Source: Agarophyton chilense (Eukaryota > Rhodophyta > Florideophyceae > Gracilariales > Gracilariaceae). Taken from it: a DNA stretch of 64,000 nucleotides. Positions within the stretch are counted from its first letter, which is position 1. Every line of letters begins with the position of its first letter. Made by a program: the position numbers and the translations under genes. The notes under the pieces were generated by a model. That model saw nothing but the letters and a program-made list of their open reading frames with translations, ran no database searches and was not told the origin of the DNA. Shown here piece after piece: positions 21,476 through 32,433 of this stretch. The stretch spans positions 1,054,001 to 1,118,000 of the forward strand of contig JARGXX010000111.1 of the NCBI GenBank assembly GCA_030374765.1, given 5' to 3'.

Positions 21476-22647
21476 TATCCCCCTCCTTAGGTGACGAACA
21501 CGCCGTCGACATGGCGGGGAGGCAACGGTCCAACCGGCATAAGAGCGAGGCGCGTAACGCGTCTAGCGACCACTTGACTGTCGACGGCAGAGCTGCACAA
21601 CCGAACGACAAACGCACCAACGCGGTAACCACTCCTCGAACTTCGAGCGTTCTTCTGCATCGTAGGCCAACTTCCAGCGAACACATCCAGATACCTCGGC
21701 GACCAGTACTCCCGATGAACGGTGGTAACAATGCCCGCAGGGGTTACTTCTCCGGTTTCCTTCCGGCTCCCCTTCCGCGGGGGAGTGCCTCGTCAACCGT
21801 GCCGAGCCGATCCCGGGGTCCCGTTGAAGCTGCAAGCCACATCAATCCTGCGGAGGACACCTGGTCCATTTACGACGAACTCGCCGGGTTAAACCCGCGT
21901 CAACATGCGGCGATTCTCCGGAGAGCTCCGTGGTTCCATCCGACAGCAGTCTTCGACGAAGAGCTCGTGGCGTCGTATGCTGATGGCAATGCGCGTCTCC
22001 CGGGTGAGCTGCCGGCTTTGATCACCACTTCATGGGACTGGCGACGCCGTGTGGCGGTTCCCGTTCACGTGATTCTGCAGCGAAGGCGCGAGTCGGCGGA
22101 AGAGGCGCATTGTACCTTCGTCCGCATCGGCTACTCACGGATCAACCGGGCGAACTTCCAATACCCGATCCCCGACGAATTCGGCTTCGACCTACGGATG
22201 TACCGGACTCAGGGTGAGATCGGCTATTGTGACCGCCTTGCGGCGTTGGAAACTTACGCATGGCGCGGTCAACCGCGAGTGCGTCAAGAAGCGATCTGCT
22301 GGGTCCGTCCGATCATTCGTGCCGAGTTCCGTCACCTTCGTCGTGAGTCCCGATATCGGTGGTTACAGAACTTCATCCGCGAGGAGTGTCGGGGCAGTTC
22401 TCGCTTTGGGTTCCTTGTCCCTTATCAGAACACGGAGATGAACCGGATTAGTCCCTTCTATCAGTTCGGACGATACGTTCTCCTGCCTGGGTGGTGGTCC
22501 TCCGTCGAGGTGTGCCGGGGATGTTACGTGGAGTTGCCTCCAGTCGTCCCCTATCTGGGCTCGTACCTCATCGAGGATCCGCCCTCGGGCTTATGGTCCG
22601 TGGTCCTAACCGAATCGGCAGTCCGCGCCGCGGAGTACATCTTGTGA
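21466..22647 (+). CDS. Antisense accessory reading frame 1 of element B (393 aa)
   Basis: A plus-strand frame opposite to gag-pol, beginning at the PPT edge. The N terminus is Ser/Arg-rich and disordered. From about residue 125 on it looks folded, with many aromatic residues (EDTWSIYDELAGLNPRQHAA, RRAPWFHPTAVFDEELVASY). No known domain is recognised. Antisense ORFs between pol and the 3' LTR are known in some plant Ty3/gypsy lineages, where their function is unclear. The aromatic-rich composition and length argue against a chance frame. It could also be a captured host gene. Confidence 0.55.
   Translation: MSFISPSLGDEHAVDMAGRQRSNRHKSEARNASSDHLTVDGRAAQPNDKRTNAVTTPRTSSVLLHRRPTSSEHIQIPRRPVLPMNGGNNARRGYFSGFLPAPLPRGSASSTVPSRSRGPVEAASHINPAEDTWSIYDELAGLNPRQHAAILRRAPWFHPTAVFDEELVASYADGNARLPGELPALITTSWDWRRRVAVPVHVILQRRRESAEEAHCTFVRIGYSRINRANFQYPIPDEFGFDLRMYRTQGEIGYCDRLAALETYAWRGQPRVRQEAICWVRPIIRAEFRHLRRESRYRWLQNFIREECRGSSRFGFLVPYQNTEMNRISPFYQFGRYVLLPGWWSSVEVCRGCYVELPPVVPYLGSYLIEDPPSGLWSVVLTESAVRAAEYIL
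21476..21490 (-). other. Polypurine tract of element B
   Basis: On the minus strand CTAAGGAGGGGGATA abuts the 3' LTR, the expected plus-strand primer site of reverse transcription. Near-copies of its core occur inside the element at about 24476 and 27583. Confidence 0.75.
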
Positions 22648-22689
22648 GAAGCCTACGACCATTATCGACTGTGGTATCTTCCTCCGCGT

Positions 22690-23283
22690 TTGCGTGGTTA
22701 CATCCGGCAGCTGGACCTTCAACTCCCTCTTGGAGGTGTCAATAACGCTGATGAATCTCAGGAGCTCATCAACATCATGGGGCGTGTCGACTGTGCTGTC
22801 GTGCCTGTCCGGCAGAGCGGCCGTGGTCAAGAAGCCGGTGGGACTGATCGGTTTCCGGGGCGTCGCACGCCGTTGGCTGGAGATTTCATCTTCTTTAACC
22901 CATGGGAGCAGCAAGAGATCTCCGAGGCGGAGGCGTCGGCACTCCGGATGGCTCTGCGAGGCATACCATACGGGCACCCCGTGGGGTTTGTCAACTCGGA
23001 TGACTTCTACTACGCCTATGGCGGTGATTATTTCCCGGAGGAGGAGGCCGAATACCGTGGCGACGAGGTCACGGAAGACGTGCGAGATCCCGATGGTGCC
23101 GATACTACGGCGCTGCCGGCGCATGGAGCGACTCACGCAGGTGCTGTCGTCGATCCAGTGGCGGCGGCGTTGCCGGACGAACCGGAAGTTATCGAGGTTC
23201 CCATACGCCCAGAAGCGGCCGTGATCTCCCAGTTCCTTCGGGGTGTCGGTCTGAACGCGCGAGCGGCGACATCGGTACGATGA
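22690..23283 (+). CDS. Antisense accessory reading frame 2 of element B (197 aa)
   Basis: A second plus-strand frame just downstream of the first, with acidic and Ala-rich sequence (EAEYRGDEVTEDV) and a proline/valine-rich end. No ATG is visible at its left edge. The family is unknown. It shares the antisense location with frame 1 and belongs to the same accessory region; being part of a fossil, it is described only at this level. Confidence 0.4.
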   Translation: MRGYIRQLDLQLPLGGVNNADESQELINIMGRVDCAVVPVRQSGRGQEAGGTDRFPGRRTPLAGDFIFFNPWEQQEISEAEASALRMALRGIPYGHPVGFVNSDDFYYAYGGDYFPEEEAEYRGDEVTEDVRDPDGADTTALPAHGATHAGAVVDPVAAALPDEPEVIEVPIRPEAAVISQFLRGVGLNARAATSVR

Positions 23284-23584
23284 GAGACGCCCTCGTGGCA
23301 CGCCTGGCCTGCGGGAGTAACTCCGCTAGCGATTCGGCTGGCGCGCACGGTAATCTGGGTTCTTCCAACTGATCCCTTGGGAACTTGGTTGGTATATCCC
23401 GCTGTGCGGTAGTGTGTGCTGCAACTTCAAAAATAGTAAACTGCTTCCGTCTATGACGTATTTGTTTTCTTCCCTCTCTTCAACCTCTTCTGAGTGTCCT
23501 TCTCCAGGTCTTCTGTGCATCTTCTCCTTCTTCCAAGGGTCCTTATCCAGATCTTGTGTTCCTTTATCCCCATCGGGTGTCTTC

Positions 23585-23779
23585 TTATCCCACTTGGGCT
23601 TGGTCTATGGTAGCCGGCAAAGCCGTGACAGTACGACGATGATACTGTTCCACCTTTGACCGAGGTAGGTGCTCTATCGGTTCGTCTGAATCCCATTCGG
23701 AGCCGTACCCGTACCAACGGACCAAGTATTGGAAATACCCCTTTGGGTGGTAGGAGTGCTCCAAAATGCGCCCGACCAC
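23585..23779 (-). other. Chromodomain at the pol C terminus, element B
   Basis: The translation contains EHSYHPKGYFQYLVRWYGYG followed by WDSDEPIEHLP, the chromodomain core (aromatic cage residues Y/W and the LVRW-G pattern). In chromoviruses a C-terminal chromodomain guides integrase to modified histones. It places element B in the chromodomain-bearing gypsy group. Confidence 0.85.
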
Positions 23780-24650
23780 GAACTATTGTCGGTACACTTC
23801 CCGGCCATCCCGTATGGCGGTGTCGCTATTTACGGGTGGTACCCGTCCTGAGCCAGGGGGTACCGAAGTGATCACGCGTCGGGCGGCTTCGCTCCGGTCG
23901 GACCGTGTAGCGCGCAAGGCAGTCCTCGGCTGAGTAGAATGTCGACCCGACTTCGGCGGTTCATTTTCCCCAAGTGCCGGGCTTGTTTCGGCGCTTCCCC
24001 CTCCGGTTGGAGGGCCCACACCAGCGGGTAACCCGGGTGGTCGGTCCGCTTATCGGAGAGGTAAAGCTCGCTTCGGCGGTGAGAATCGCTGGGGCGGTGG
24101 CGCATCGTCGCACCTCTATGTCCCACGGTGAGGTTCCATGTAGTCACGTGAGGGTTCCAATGGCTGGCTGTCCGGCGTCGGCGCCGTGGATGTATCCGCC
24201 TCCCTGTGCGGGGTACTTGCTGGTGCCTCGTCCACTCGTACTGTATCAGGCTGCGGGTGCGTCGAGCGCATTTACATTCCGTGTTGCACGTGTGGTGACA
24301 CCTCGGCGAGTGTTGGTGGCGTTATCCGCAGCTGCGTTCTGAGGCTTGGATAGCGACTGCTTCGAGTCGTGCAGGATGTCGGTATCAGGCACCCCTGATG
24401 GGCGAAGAATGACCAGCGACGGGGCGGCGTTTCCAGCGACGGTATCGACCGGACTACGACGGCTGTCGGGCGCCTCCCCCTCCTTAGACGATGCACCGGA
24501 GTTGGTGTCCGTTGCGTGGACTGGGGAGGAGCGACGAATGGGCGACACGATTCCTTTCGGGTTGGGCGCCGCGGGTAGCGGAAGGTCAGACAAACCCCGA
24601 GATGTGTGTGGTAACGCGTAGGGACGCAGGGGGACCTGGGGTAAGGGGGT
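23780..24650 (-). other. Ser/Pro-rich linker between integrase and chromodomain
   Basis: Minus-strand translation is low complexity (Ser, Pro, Thr, Arg), with no recognised domain. It carries one internal copy of the PPT-like string near 24476. Plus-strand ORFs (23974-24342, 24346-24621) are shadows. Confidence 0.45.
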
Positions 24651-27240
24651 CTATGAATCCGTTTCAATGGGAGAAATCACACCAATAGGTTGGGATATTA
24701 ACGGCGGAGGAGCCGATACCACGCGATCGCGGGAGATGCGTTCGTGATTACCAGCGAGGTCAACAACGACAGTGTCGGGAGCCACCGAAATAACCCGAAA
24801 GGGGCCGTCGGCAACGGGTGACAGCTTGTGTCGTTTCTCCTTCTCTGGATTCCAATACTCTTTGCAGATGAATACATAACCGTCGGGGGCGAGACGTGGA
24901 GGCGAGCAAGGGGCTTTGGTATCAAAGTCACGCTTGTAAGCGGCCTGGGCTCGTCCCATTGAACGCTGTGCGCCGGGAACGAGCTTCGTGAGCCAAGTTG
25001 TCCACGCTTCGCGGTAAGCAGTCGGTGACGGAAAGGTATCCAGCGTGGGCTGTGGTTCCAGCGTTACGGGCGGTGGGGTACGGGACAGTACCAGCTCGAA
25101 GGGCGTTAATCCAGTTGTCCTGTGCACCTGCGTATTGTACGCAAAGGTGAGCGTATTAGTGAACAAGTTCCAATCTTTTGGGTGGTCTGCAACGTATGAA
25201 CGGAGTGTCGCAATTAATGTCCGGTTGAACCATTCGGGCTGCCCATTAGTTTGGGGGTGTTAAGTGGTCGTGAACAGGTTCTTAATGTCCAAAATGCGAC
25301 ACACATCCTCGAAGAAACGAGAGGCGAACTGTCTCCCGTTATCGGAGAGGAGGTTGACCGGTGGGCCGTAGACGAAGACCCACTGTAGGACGAAGGCTTG
25401 AGCCACGCTCATGGCGGAGATCTTCCGTAACGGTACGGTCCGGACCAGCTTGGAGAAGCGATCCCTAATTACGAGTAAGAACTTGTAATTCCGCTTAGTG
25501 GTAAGGAAGGGACCGAGTATATCGATGGCCACAAACTCCAATGGAGCGCGAGCTGGAAACAGCTTCAACTTCTTCGCATGACGGCGGAGTTTTACACGGT
25601 TCCGAGCGCAATCGGTACAAAACCGCACCGTTGCGTAGCAGTCCACTGCCATGGCAGGCCAGTAGAAGTTACGGCGTAGAGTGAGGTAAAGTTTCCGTCC
25701 CCCGACGTGGCCACTCAGTTTGGAGTAGTGCGACAACTGCAAGACTCCCGACTGGAGGTTATGTGGTACCACGATTTGTGGGTGCGATCCGACGGTCCGT
25801 ACAAGGTATCCGGCGTCATTCACCTGAAAGGGTCGAGTACCTCCTCCATTGAGTTGAGCGCGGACCTTGGAGCAGAACGGGTCAGCGAATTGCTCCCGTA
25901 TCATCTCCTCTAGGGTAATAGGCACGAAGTTCCCTGGAAAGGGTTTCTCGGAATCTTCCGAGAGAAGAAAGTCGTCCAATTCGGAACCGGAATCTGAAGA
26001 GTCCGTGTCTCGTTCCTTGTCTTCGATGGTAGCGTCGTCGCTACTCACTGCAAAGCAGGGTACTTCATCGTCTTTGACGGGTAGTGCTTCGCCAGTAGTG
26101 ACCAGGCGGGAGAGAGCATCGGCTTGGGTGTTGCACGATCCTTTTCGGTACTGCACGTCAAAGTCAAATTCCGCTAGACGGAGACGGCAACGCATCAAGC
26201 GGCCTGAACGCTCCGAGATGGAGAGTAACCATCGAAGCGATGCGTGGTCCGTGAAAACGGTGAAATGATTACCCATGAGATAGGGGCGCAACGTTTGTAA
26301 TGCCCACACTACTGCAAGGCATTCCTTCTCCGAGACGGAGTAGTTTTTCTCGTGGACGTTTAGCGATTGGGACCAGTACCCTACGGGGCGTCTTTCCCCA
26401 TTGGGTGCAGTTTGAAACAGTGCACAACCTACTTGGTAGTCGCTGGCGTCCGTATCTACGGTGAAGGGCCTTCCAGGCTTGGGCAACGAGAGGATCGGGG
26501 CGGAGACGACAGAATCCTTAAGAGAGTTGAAAGATTCCGTTTGAACTGGGGTGAAGGGGTGCGTTTAACGGTTCAGCCTTGTCCGCAAAGTGCGGGATGA
26601 ATCGTCGGTAGACGTTCGCGAGTCCCAGAAAGGAACGAAGCTCGGTTTGCGTCCGCGGTTCTTTAGCCTCTTTGAGTGACTTAACACGAGTCTCCTCGAT
26701 TGTAACACGTCCTGGACGGATAAAATGGCAGAGATACTTCACGGTGTCTGTGAAGAAGTCAAATTTCTTCAACTTAAGAGTGACACCCGCATCTCGAAGC
26801 GTGGTCATGATATCCCTCACATGAGTGAGATGTTTGTCCAGATTATCTGAGAAGACGATTATGTCATCCAGGTAGACCAGGCAGGTACGCCATTTGAAGC
26901 GGGCCAATAAGATGTCAATGGCTCACTGGAAAGTAGCGGGGGCGTTGGTAAGACCAAAAGGCATCCGTTTGAAACGATAGAGGCCGGAGCGACACGCAAA
27001 AGCGGTTTTATCCTGGTCTTGATTCCTTACCGGAACTTGCCAGTATCCCCAATTGGCGTCCAGGGTTGTAAAGACGGTGGCGGTGCCCAGCGAGTCAATG
27101 TACTCGTCCATTCTTGAGATTGGATACACGTCCTTGACGGTGACGGTATTCAACCGACGGTAGTCGACGCAAAACCTCTAGGAACCATCCTGCTTTGGAG
27201 CCAGTACTACTGGAGAAGCCCACGGCGACTGACCCGGTTC
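24651..27240 (-). other. Pol: reverse transcriptase, RNase H and integrase of element B
   Basis: Read right to left: the RT block with TTLDANWGYWQVPV, MPFGLTNAPATFQ and the catalytic YLDD near 26870; RNase H with TVDTDASDYQVGCAL, EKECLAVVWAL and TDHASLRWLL (25900-26486); the integrase HHCC zinc finger (HYSKLSGHVGG ... CTDCAR); the DDE core with FVAIDILGPF and LSDNGRQF (25260-25700); and the integrase C-terminal part with NTQVHRTTGLTPFELVL (24651-25166). The order RT-RH-INT is diagnostic of Ty3/gypsy. The region is a fossil with a few breaks. Confidence 0.9.
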
Positions 27241-28559
27241 AATGACTCCTGCTCGAAGCATTTTATCCACTTGTGCCTTTTCCTCCGTGCGTGCGGCGGG
27301 TCCGGCACGGTATTGGTGCTGAGAGATGGGTCGGGTGTCCGGTAGCAAATCAATCCGGTGTTCCGTAGTGGCAATCTCACCAAGAGAGCCGTCCCGCATA
27401 GTGGTGAAGTCCCTTAAAAGTTCTCGAAATCGATGGCGGTATGACTCCGGGACGTGGCTGAGATCCAGGTCCTCGAGCTCTTGGACTGGATCGGGGCGGT
27501 CACCACTCGTTGAAACGGGCTGTGTCCCTGATGTTACAGGTTGAACCCCGGGTACCGGCGATGAAACGGGTTCCGGGCTGTCGCCCTCCTTAGAGTGAAC
27601 GAGTCCGAGAACGTCAGCTGTGGTCAGCCTTGTCGGCATCATAGCGATGGGGTGCGGCATGACGGTCCCTATCAATTGGTTCTTCACCAGATACTGGGGT
27701 CCAGTCCCTAGATTGGCGATCAGCACATGAAACGGTTGGTTTGGCTCCACATGGACGATTCCATTCGCAATTTCGAGGCTGTGCCTGTCATACAGTGACG
27801 ACAATGGTTGCAAGACCCGGATTCCGTGTTGACGGGAGGTTACTTTCACCATTATTGGGGACTCAGGCGGGACGCACAACGACGCTGCGAAGAGGAGCTT
27901 ATTAGATTCACGGTTATCCGGTCCAGGTTCCTGTGCTGCCGGTAGCGGGATATGCTTCTTCGTGGCACGCCTAAGCGGACGACGAACGATCGGAGTCGAC
28001 GATCCATCCTCCATCTCGACACGTCATTGGCGGGGAAGATAGCTTCGACGAAGCGGTCGCAAAAGTCGCAACCCAAGATGACTGGGGCGGCTAATTTCCG
28101 ACGTACGACGAAGTCGAGTTTCACCACGCGAGCGCCAACGCGGACTACCAGTTCTATGAACCCCACCGTATCCAACGGTTTGTTGCTCGCGTCAGCGACC
28201 TCCGGGACGTGGTCGCCGCGGATCCTAGACTGCAAAGCAGGCGGTAACACTTCCTCCACGACAAAGTTCAGACCGGCACCGGTGTCTAAGACGGTAAGGT
28301 GTCGCACCATAAACTGGGGTGAAAGGCCAAGGTCAGCATAGACCTTGTAGTTTCTCTTGGCCATCACCTGAACTCTATCCGGGAACCGGTTATGGAAGAG
28401 AAGTTTCCACGGAAGACGCAGAACACTAAAGTGTTCCGATTTCACGTCATTGACGGCCTCTTTCCTTGAAAGGATATTGACCGGGGAGCGAGGCTTTAAC
28501 GCCTCGGGCACCGTCGACCTCAACTCTGAGGGCGCCCCTCCTTGAGAGGAGACTCCCAC
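27241..28559 (-). other. Aspartic protease region of element B
   Basis: Minus-strand translation contains VLDTGAGLNFVVEEVLPPAL (retropepsin DTG near 28285) and VILGCDFCDRFVEAI, followed by a linker into the RT region. It corresponds to 846-1680 of element A. Plus-strand ORFs such as 27952-28341 are shadows of it. Confidence 0.82.
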
Positions 28560-28561
28560 AT

Positions 28562-30621
28562 TTAGTTTTTCTGGGCCTGCTCCGCCGGATGCGGCTGCTC
28601 AGGACGTTGAGCAGGCAACTCCGGGACATCAGGTCCAGAAGGTACCGCAGAAGCGGTGGGGTGACCGACCACGTCGGTGGCACGGGAACCCGCTGCAGGT
28701 ACGACCTGAGCTCGGGAAAGCAACACGTGACGTGGAACATCTCTTCGAGCACGGATATACGATGCAATCGGAACAGCTGCTTTGTACGCCGGGGATAGGG
28801 CCTCGTAATTGACTACGACTTGTGCCCATTCTCGGGGAGACAACACACATTGTGGAGAAGTATGGCCTGGTTTGTAGCAGAGATGAGAAATCAGACCAGA
28901 AGCCGTTGTTGGGTGGCGAGGCTCGGCGAACTTCAAGGCGGGGCGGGTATCTCTCCAACCAGGACGCAAAAAGCGGACATTACCACTCTCGTGTGGGACG
29001 CGTGGCGCACGGACGCGACCATTATCCGCATAGAGTAGCGTGTCATCCTCAATCACGTATTGTGATTCGTCCAAGGTTGAGGGTAACTCCGTTGTCGGGA
29101 TGGAATGAACGTCGCTATGGGCTAGCTGCATGTTATCGTAATCCTTCGAGAGGCCTGTTCGTCGATCATCGAAGCTGACGGGGTACCCAGTTGTAACATC
29201 AACGCTTTTGTGGACCTAACACTGGATCCAGGAGTGTGTGCGCGCAGGGCTTCACCTTCTGCGCGAGCGAACCGCACTAGTTCCAAATACGTGGCTTTAG
29301 GTCTGTCTTCTCGACGTCGAGCAACCAGAGTCCGGATCGCCGGGTCCAAACCATCGACAAACATGGTACAACGCTCTTCAGCGGGGTAATCATTGCCACA
29401 GCGGTGGAAGGCCTTGTTAAGGCGCGACGAATAATCAGTTTCCGACTCGCCTGGACGTTGGCGAGTGTCCCGCAGGGCGCATATAGCCTGCTGAATGGCG
29501 GAGTTAGTAGCATACGACCTCAGGAGGTATTGAAATGCTTCAGGCCTGCATGTGACCCCTCCTTCGGAGGCGCTTGATGAACCTCTGACAGAGTGATACT
29601 GTTCTTCTGCAAGCCCACGTAAGAAGTACGGTAATGCAATGTAGGCCTGTCCCTCGTTCATTCCAAGGATGTCAGCTTCCGCGACAAAGCGTGCCAAGAA
29701 ATCCAACACCAATATTGGGTCTTCTCCAAAAAACAACTGGTTTCGTAATGAGAGCTGCATTCGCTTAATGCAGTCCTTCACTCATCCCGTACCACGGGGT
29801 GTACGATCCAAAGAGGAGTCCTCCAAACGGTAGTACCGGTATGATAAGAGCTTCTTAAAGAGCGAATTGGTCGGTTTCAGCTGCTTCAAACCTGTGTGCT
29901 TCCTTCCCTTCGTGCGGGCGCGGATCACACCATGGGTGGCTGTTGACCGCTTAGAGCGTGAGGAACGCTCACGGCGAGCTACTTCCACCGATGAAGCGGA
30001 AGAGTCGGACTCCGAGGATGAGGAGTCTGGCGGTTCGGGATCCGTGTTTCTTCGCTTCCTTCGAGCCTGGCGGTTCTCTTCCTTTCTTCCCTTGTGGGAT
30101 ACTGCAACCGGCTCGGCCGGATCATCCCCCGACATTAGGGTTTGTTCCAACGTCTCGAGACGGCTTCGGACGCGCGAGAACTTGTCCGCGACGTCCTTGA
30201 AAAAGGCCGAGGGTCCACCAAGGGACTCTAGAATCGCGTTCACATCCGCACGGAGGACACGGAGGTTCTCAGAAAAATCCTGCGTAGCAGTGTCATTTAC
30301 CTTCTTGCGAAGGGAATCGAACTCCTCTGCAAGGATGACTTGAGCTTCACGCATAGAGCGGAGTTTCTCTTCCACAGCTGCAAAGCTGGGATGGAGGGTG
30401 ACGTCCCTAGCAGGGGAGAGCATCTGGGCGGCGCCAGACGCCGGTCCTGCTCCACTTGCTGGGGCTGTCGAATCAGAGACAGGAGGTCTCGAGGTCCTTC
30501 CACCTGGCACGCCAGTCGATCCACCGGTATGAGACCGTGAACGGACAGGGATACGGGATGGTTGCGAGGATTCTGGTGCACCGGTTTGACTCCGCGTCCT
30601 CGGACGGTCTTTGGACGACAT
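28562..30621 (-). other. Gag region of element B
   Basis: Minus-strand translation parallels the 713-aa Gag of element A: a Ser/Thr-rich N terminus, a coiled coil (VEEKLRSMREAQVILAEEF), a basic Ser/Asp-rich linker, a capsid domain with SETDYSSRLNKAFHRCG, and a CCHC knuckle CHLCYKPGHTSPQC. It would form the particle shell. It is a fossil with a small number of breaks. Confidence 0.85.
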
Positions 30622-30763
30622 GAGATCAGAATCCGTTACACGTGAGCATCCAAACCCAATCGGCTAGTGGGGCCAAGAAACTTCCTCAAAGAGGGCAACT
30701 GAGATCAACCTCAATTTGTGAGTCCTTTTTCCGATTAATCGTGACTGAGTGTGCCCGACTCAA

Positions 30764-30783
30764 ACTTCTAAGTCGAGAGACCA
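30764..30783 (-). other. Primer-binding site of element B
   Basis: On the minus strand TGGTCTCTCGACTTAGAAG lies 3 nt from the 5' LTR. It matches the element A site except for one base. Confidence 0.75.
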
Positions 30784-30786
30784 CTT

Positions 30787-31673
30787 GGTAGGACAACGCT
30801 TGGAGCGGAGACACCACGAAGATGTTCGGGATCTTCCTCTCTTGAGAGACACGCCTCAAGCGGAGGAGACGCGTCTCAGCGGAGCAAAGAAACACAGCCA
30901 CTCTGGAAAGGCACGACGGAGTCGGGTGTAAGACCGAGGCCAATCCGGCGGGATATACCTAGAGTGTTTAGGTGAGCACGGCACAGTCCGGGGTGTGATC
31001 AATCCTAGGCGGAGCGGTATCACGGCGATTGTCGGAAAAGGAGCGAGGAAACACTCGTATGAGGTGAACGAGCGAGGTGAATGAGGCGGCCACTCACGAG
31101 AGCCAAAAAGGAGAACAAGAGGAAACGGGGGCGAAACACTATACAGGGGCGAGACTACGACAAGTGTCGGCGATTAAATATGAACCCACGGTGGTGCTAA
31201 CACTCTAGTTGACAGAGGGGTGGATGAACTAACGTGCCACGGGCGCTCACGCAGTATGCGGTGAAGACGCGCCGAAGGCGAAAAGTTCAGAGCCAAGACT
31301 CTCTCCTTGGTCTCTCCCGAGAGGGTGTTTACTGGGGAGCAGTGCTCAACCTCCTAAGTAGTCTGGCGCGCGGCCCCTGACAGTGGGTGCGCGCCCGAAA
31401 AACAGACACTAAATAGCGATAGCGTAGCTAAATAAATACTAAAAATTAGTAAAAAACACTAACCATTAGGTAGAATCCGGGCCACGTGTGGCACGCCTCG
31501 CACTCAAGCGTCGGCATCCGTGCCGTCCACGTGTTCAACCAGTCTGCACTTCCGGTCCTAACGGGCCGTCAGAACGCAATAGAGGTATAGATTGTCATCG
31601 ACCAAGGTAGTCCTCAGGCGAGCGAACTCTCTAAGTCCTGTGAAGAGACACCCTTGAAGGGCATTTTCCTTCA
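30787..31673 (-). repeat. 5' LTR of element B (887 bp)
   Basis: It is the partner of 20589-21475. It ends CCTTCA followed by the GCTGC duplication. Bases 31357-31673 also recur inverted at 63685-64000 as the outer visible part of the large inverted repeat. Confidence 0.9.
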
Positions 31674-31678
31674 GCTGC

Positions 31679-32433
31679 GCAGGCGGTTCGTACAAAAGAA
31701 GGCGAGTCGCCGCGCTCGGAGTGTATTTTGGATTCTTCCCGTAACGTGAAAAGGGAAGGCAGGATCAACCCGTGTTAGGTAGTTTCTCTGGGTCGTTAAG
31801 TGGGATGTAGCGGGCTTACGAGGAGTTTTGAGTAATCCGGTGGCTGACAGAAGGGGTATTGGAAATTCTGTGCGGAGAAGCCAAAGTAGACGAATGGGGT
31901 TCTTTTTAAGCCACATCCCTACAGTTGTATCTATCAAGATACGGTTTCCAAAATCCGATTGATGATAAGTCGCGAATTTGACTTGTCACTCCTTCCAAAA
32001 CAGTGCAGGAGTGACTCACACATCATTCAGCCGGGACATCAGTGGTACATAGCTCTTAGAAGTGTGAGGAGTCAAGCAGTTTGGAAGAATCGAATATGAG
32101 CGTATCACGCGTAAAATCGAAAGCACCGGGCGGCATTAAAGAGATTAGGCCCTTGGATCTCACTAAAAACGTCCAAGATCGTGCGGAAGGTAGAAAAGGC
32201 TTGAAAATAGGCGGAAACCGATTGGGTTAGTCGTCAATCTGCGCAAATGACTAAAACAAGAGGTTAGATGTGGCTGCTGTTTATTTTGAAGTGTGGCAAG
32301 CGAGCTCGGGTAGTTATGAGCACTGCATTTCATACCCTATTTCATAGGCAACCCTATACTAACGAACATTAAAAAAAAATTTAGAAGCTGATCCAATTCT
32401 TCCTCCTCGTTTACAGTACCGCTTTTACACTAA
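31679..32433. other. Arm 1, no gene seen
   Basis: This sequence was continuous with 20583 before element B inserted, so it may include the decayed upstream part of the old gypsy copy. No supported ORF; the minus-strand 88-codon frame at 31671-31937 has no recognised features. Confidence 0.45.

Larger units (their letters stand above)
20589..31673 (-). mobile_element. Gypsy element B, chromodomain type, nearly complete (11.1 kb)
   Basis: Both LTRs are present, with a perfect 5-bp target duplication GCTGC at 20584-20588 and 31674-31678. Reading right to left: 5' LTR, PBS, gag with zinc knuckle, protease, reverse transcriptase, RNase H, integrase, a C-terminal chromodomain, a Ser/Pro-rich tail, two plus-strand antisense reading frames, PPT and 3' LTR. 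All expected parts are there, but coding is interrupted by roughly six to ten breaks, so it is a fossil. The LTRs differ at about 60-65 of 887 positions by eye (about 93% identity), so it is not recent. The right LTR lies at the outer part of inverted-repeat arm 1. Confidence 0.92.

Noticed and set aside
22606-23301. Minus-strand 231-codon ORF inside element B
   Set aside because: It lies antisense to the accessory reading frames, is highly Arg/Ser-rich as expected of a shadow, and does not connect to pol.
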